Positions 62,644 to 64,000 of a stretch of 64,000 nt of DNA are shown here, in pieces (position 1 is the first letter of the stretch; the number at the start of each line of letters is the position of its first letter). The DNA is from Pomphorhynchus laevis (taxonomy: Eukaryota > Acanthocephala > Palaeacanthocephala > Echinorhynchida > Pomphorhynchidae). A program made the translations under genes and the position numbers. The DNA lies in contig WNNJ02001120.1 in NCBI GenBank assembly GCA_012934845.2, positions 1 to 64,000 of the forward strand, in the 5' to 3' direction. The notes under the pieces were generated by a model. It was not told the DNA's origin, made no database searches, and was given only the letters and a program-made list of their open reading frames with translations.

Positions 62644-64000
62644 TCGATCTCGCTCCTAAGCATACTTTTCGTCTTAGTCTATTCAATACTCGCTCCATTC
62701 TTCATAAAGCTGATATGCTTCTAGATATCTTCGATCAATTATCTATCGATATTCTCTGCATTACCGAATCCTGGCACACTGACTCCAACGATCTTGCTAT
62801 TCGTCGTCTATGTCGCTCTGGTTGTTCTCTAGTTAAATCAGCTCGTCAAATTACATCTCATACATCTACTGCGTCTAACCATGGCGGTATTGTTGCCATT
62901 GCTCGTCACCCAATGTCTTTACGTAAAATCAACGTTAACATCCGTTACACCTCGTTCGAATTACTCATATGCAGATTATCAACTCCTTTCCCTCTGGAAC
63001 TTGTGATTGTATACCGTCCAGGTTCAGTTGCCCCATCACGTATCTTCTTTAACGACCTTGCAGATCTAATGTCTCACTGTTCATTGTCTTATACTCCTTC
63101 TTTTGTTCTCGGTGACTTTAACATTCGTCTTGATCGCCCGTCTGACTCTGACTCTATCACTTTAACTAATCTTTTTTCTGATTTTAACTATAAATTACTT
63201 TCAACAAGCCCAACTCATATTCTCGGCGGTGCTCTCGACATCATTGCTGTTCCTAACTGCTTCAATGACTATACCTCCTTGTCAATTACTGATCCTGGTT
63301 TGTCCGATCATTTCCTTGTCACTCTTACTCTTACTCGTCCCCATCCTCCTTCTCCGCCTTTACCATTATCTACACCAAGTCGACCCTGGAAGCTTCTCGA
63401 TATCCCTATTCTCTGCACATCCTTACTCAATTCTTCACTCTTTTCACTTCCTCTTAACTATCTCTCTCCCGATGATCTCTGCATTCTGTTTGATTCTGAA
63501 CTTACGTCGATCCTCAATAACCTTCTACCTAGTCGACTTCGACGTTCCCAGCGCTTGCGCCATGCTCCCTGGTTCGATTCTGACTGTAGTCTTTCTAAGC
63601 GTCGACTCCATCACTCTTTTCGTATGTATAAACGCTTTCTTAAACGTTCACCCAACTCACTCCCTCCAAATCTTCGTGATTCCTACTTTTCTCAACGCCG
63701 TTCACATCTCATTCTTATACGTACTAAACGTACTCTCTTTTGGCAAAATCAACTCGAGTCATCTTCCAACTCGAAATCTCATTGGAAAATCTTAAACTCA
63801 ATTCTTTCACGATCATCTACCCCTTGTAATATAAATCCTGATGAATTTTCTTCTTATCTACAAACTAAGCTATCTAATTTACTTTCCCTACTACCCATAG
63901 CCCCCTTGTACCCACTCTTATCTTTAAATACTTCCCTCCCAGAACTATTCCACCTTCTTCCCGTTTCGTCTGATGAAGTTTCTTCGGTTCTGCTGTCATT
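62607..64000 (+). CDS. LINE ORF2, APE endonuclease part (partial)
   Basis: The frame from ATG at 62607 (MASHLSPLSSSLVDLAP) stays open for all 1394 bases to the edge. It has the APE-type endonuclease landmarks: FRLSLFNTRSILHKADMLLD, DILCITESWHTDSNDL, NHGGIVAIA, VIVYRPGS, SFVLGDFNIRLDRP and GLSDHFLVTLTL. A linker follows with HAPWFDSDCSLSKRRLHHSF, leading toward the RT. It overlaps the ORF1 end, so translation by re-initiation is likely. The RT itself lies beyond the window. Confidence 0.88.
   Translation, partial: MASHLSPLSSSLVDLAPKHTFRLSLFNTRSILHKADMLLDIFDQLSIDILCITESWHTDSNDLAIRRLCRSGCSLVKSARQITSHTSTASNHGGIVAIARHPMSLRKINVNIRYTSFELLICRLSTPFPLELVIVYRPGSVAPSRIFFNDLADLMSHCSLSYTPSFVLGDFNIRLDRPSDSDSITLTNLFSDFNYKLLSTSPTHILGGALDIIAVPNCFNDYTSLSITDPGLSDHFLVTLTLTRPHPPSPPLPLSTPSRPWKLLDIPILCTSLLNSSLFSLPLNYLSPDDLCILFDSELTSILNNLLPSRLRRSQRLRHAPWFDSDCSLSKRRLHHSFRMYKRFLKRSPNSLPPNLRDSYFSQRRSHLILIRTKRTLFWQNQLESSSNSKSHWKILNSILSRSSTPCNINPDEFSSYLQTKLSNLLSLLPIAPLYPLLSLNTSLPELFHLLPVSSDEVSSVLLS

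Larger units (their letters stand above)
61276..64000 (+). mobile_element. CR1-like LINE, two overlapping ORFs, runs off the right edge
   Basis: After the GC-rich leader, ORF1 starts at 61319 and ORF2 at 62607. The two overlap by 37 nt (ORF1 stop at 62641). The domain types match the LINE at 46-50 kb, but here the two parts are in different frames. ORF2 is open to the window edge, so the element is probably young. Its RT lies outside the window. Confidence 0.85.

Noticed and set aside
63229-63795. Plus-strand hydrophobic open frame
   Set aside because: It is an out-of-frame reading of the LINE ORF2 endonuclease, which is open in another frame over the whole stretch.

Overview
The window looks like part of a very AT-rich invertebrate animal genome. 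It has animal-type genes with GT/AG introns (a MAP7/ensconsin-like gene, a TAF5-like gene and a secreted orphan) set among APE-type LINEs, an RT element with a restriction-like endonuclease, and at least two kinds of Penelope-like element (PLE). Non-coding DNA is almost all A/T; the retroelement bodies are clearly GC-richer. I cannot name the phylum from sequence alone.

Region 1 (about 4.6-36.6 kb, + strand) is, on my reading, one host gene: a MAP7-family microtubule-binding protein in at least 14 small exons. Exon phases agree from 4627 to 16747 and again from 19801 to 36606; the join between 16747 and 18019 is unresolved. Its introns hold nearly everything else here. The 11.5-kb first intron carries a PLE copy (5.6-6.5 kb), a 165-bp satellite (6.9-7.6 kb) and two LINE copies in opposite orientation (8.6-13.4 kb). 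The 10.3-kb intron at 21.4-31.7 kb carries an almost complete RT-CCHC-endonuclease element (24.1-27.2 kb, minus) and a nest of PLE copies and tails (27.4-31.2 kb). A LINE 3' end sits at 34.9-35.6 kb. Upstream of the first coding exon, 2.3-4.1 kb holds PLE tails around a LINE fragment.

Region 2 (36.6-45.7 kb) has a short secreted-protein gene (42.5-43.25 kb, minus) flanked by inverted copies of the 3' end of a GIY-YIG-type PLE, and a family of foldback elements. Their arms carry a hairpin bracketed by CTGAAGA and GAAA, the core signature of a hammerhead ribozyme. This is the most interesting signal in the window.

Region 3 (45.9-50.4 kb, minus) is a nearly full-length CR1-like LINE whose Zn/RRM-like ORF1 part and EN-RT part lie in one reading frame. 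An eight-copy 97-bp satellite follows (50.9-51.7 kb). Then comes the WD40 half of a TAF5-like TFIID/SAGA subunit gene (52.6-54.1 kb, minus), whose N-terminal exons I could not find.

Region 4 (55.0-64.0 kb) is a LINE graveyard: a minus-strand LINE 3' piece, a chimeric plus-strand LINE, another LINE tail, pieces of a second RT-endonuclease element, a 20-bp minisatellite, and the start of a young-looking two-ORF LINE that runs off the right edge with its EN-RT frame open.
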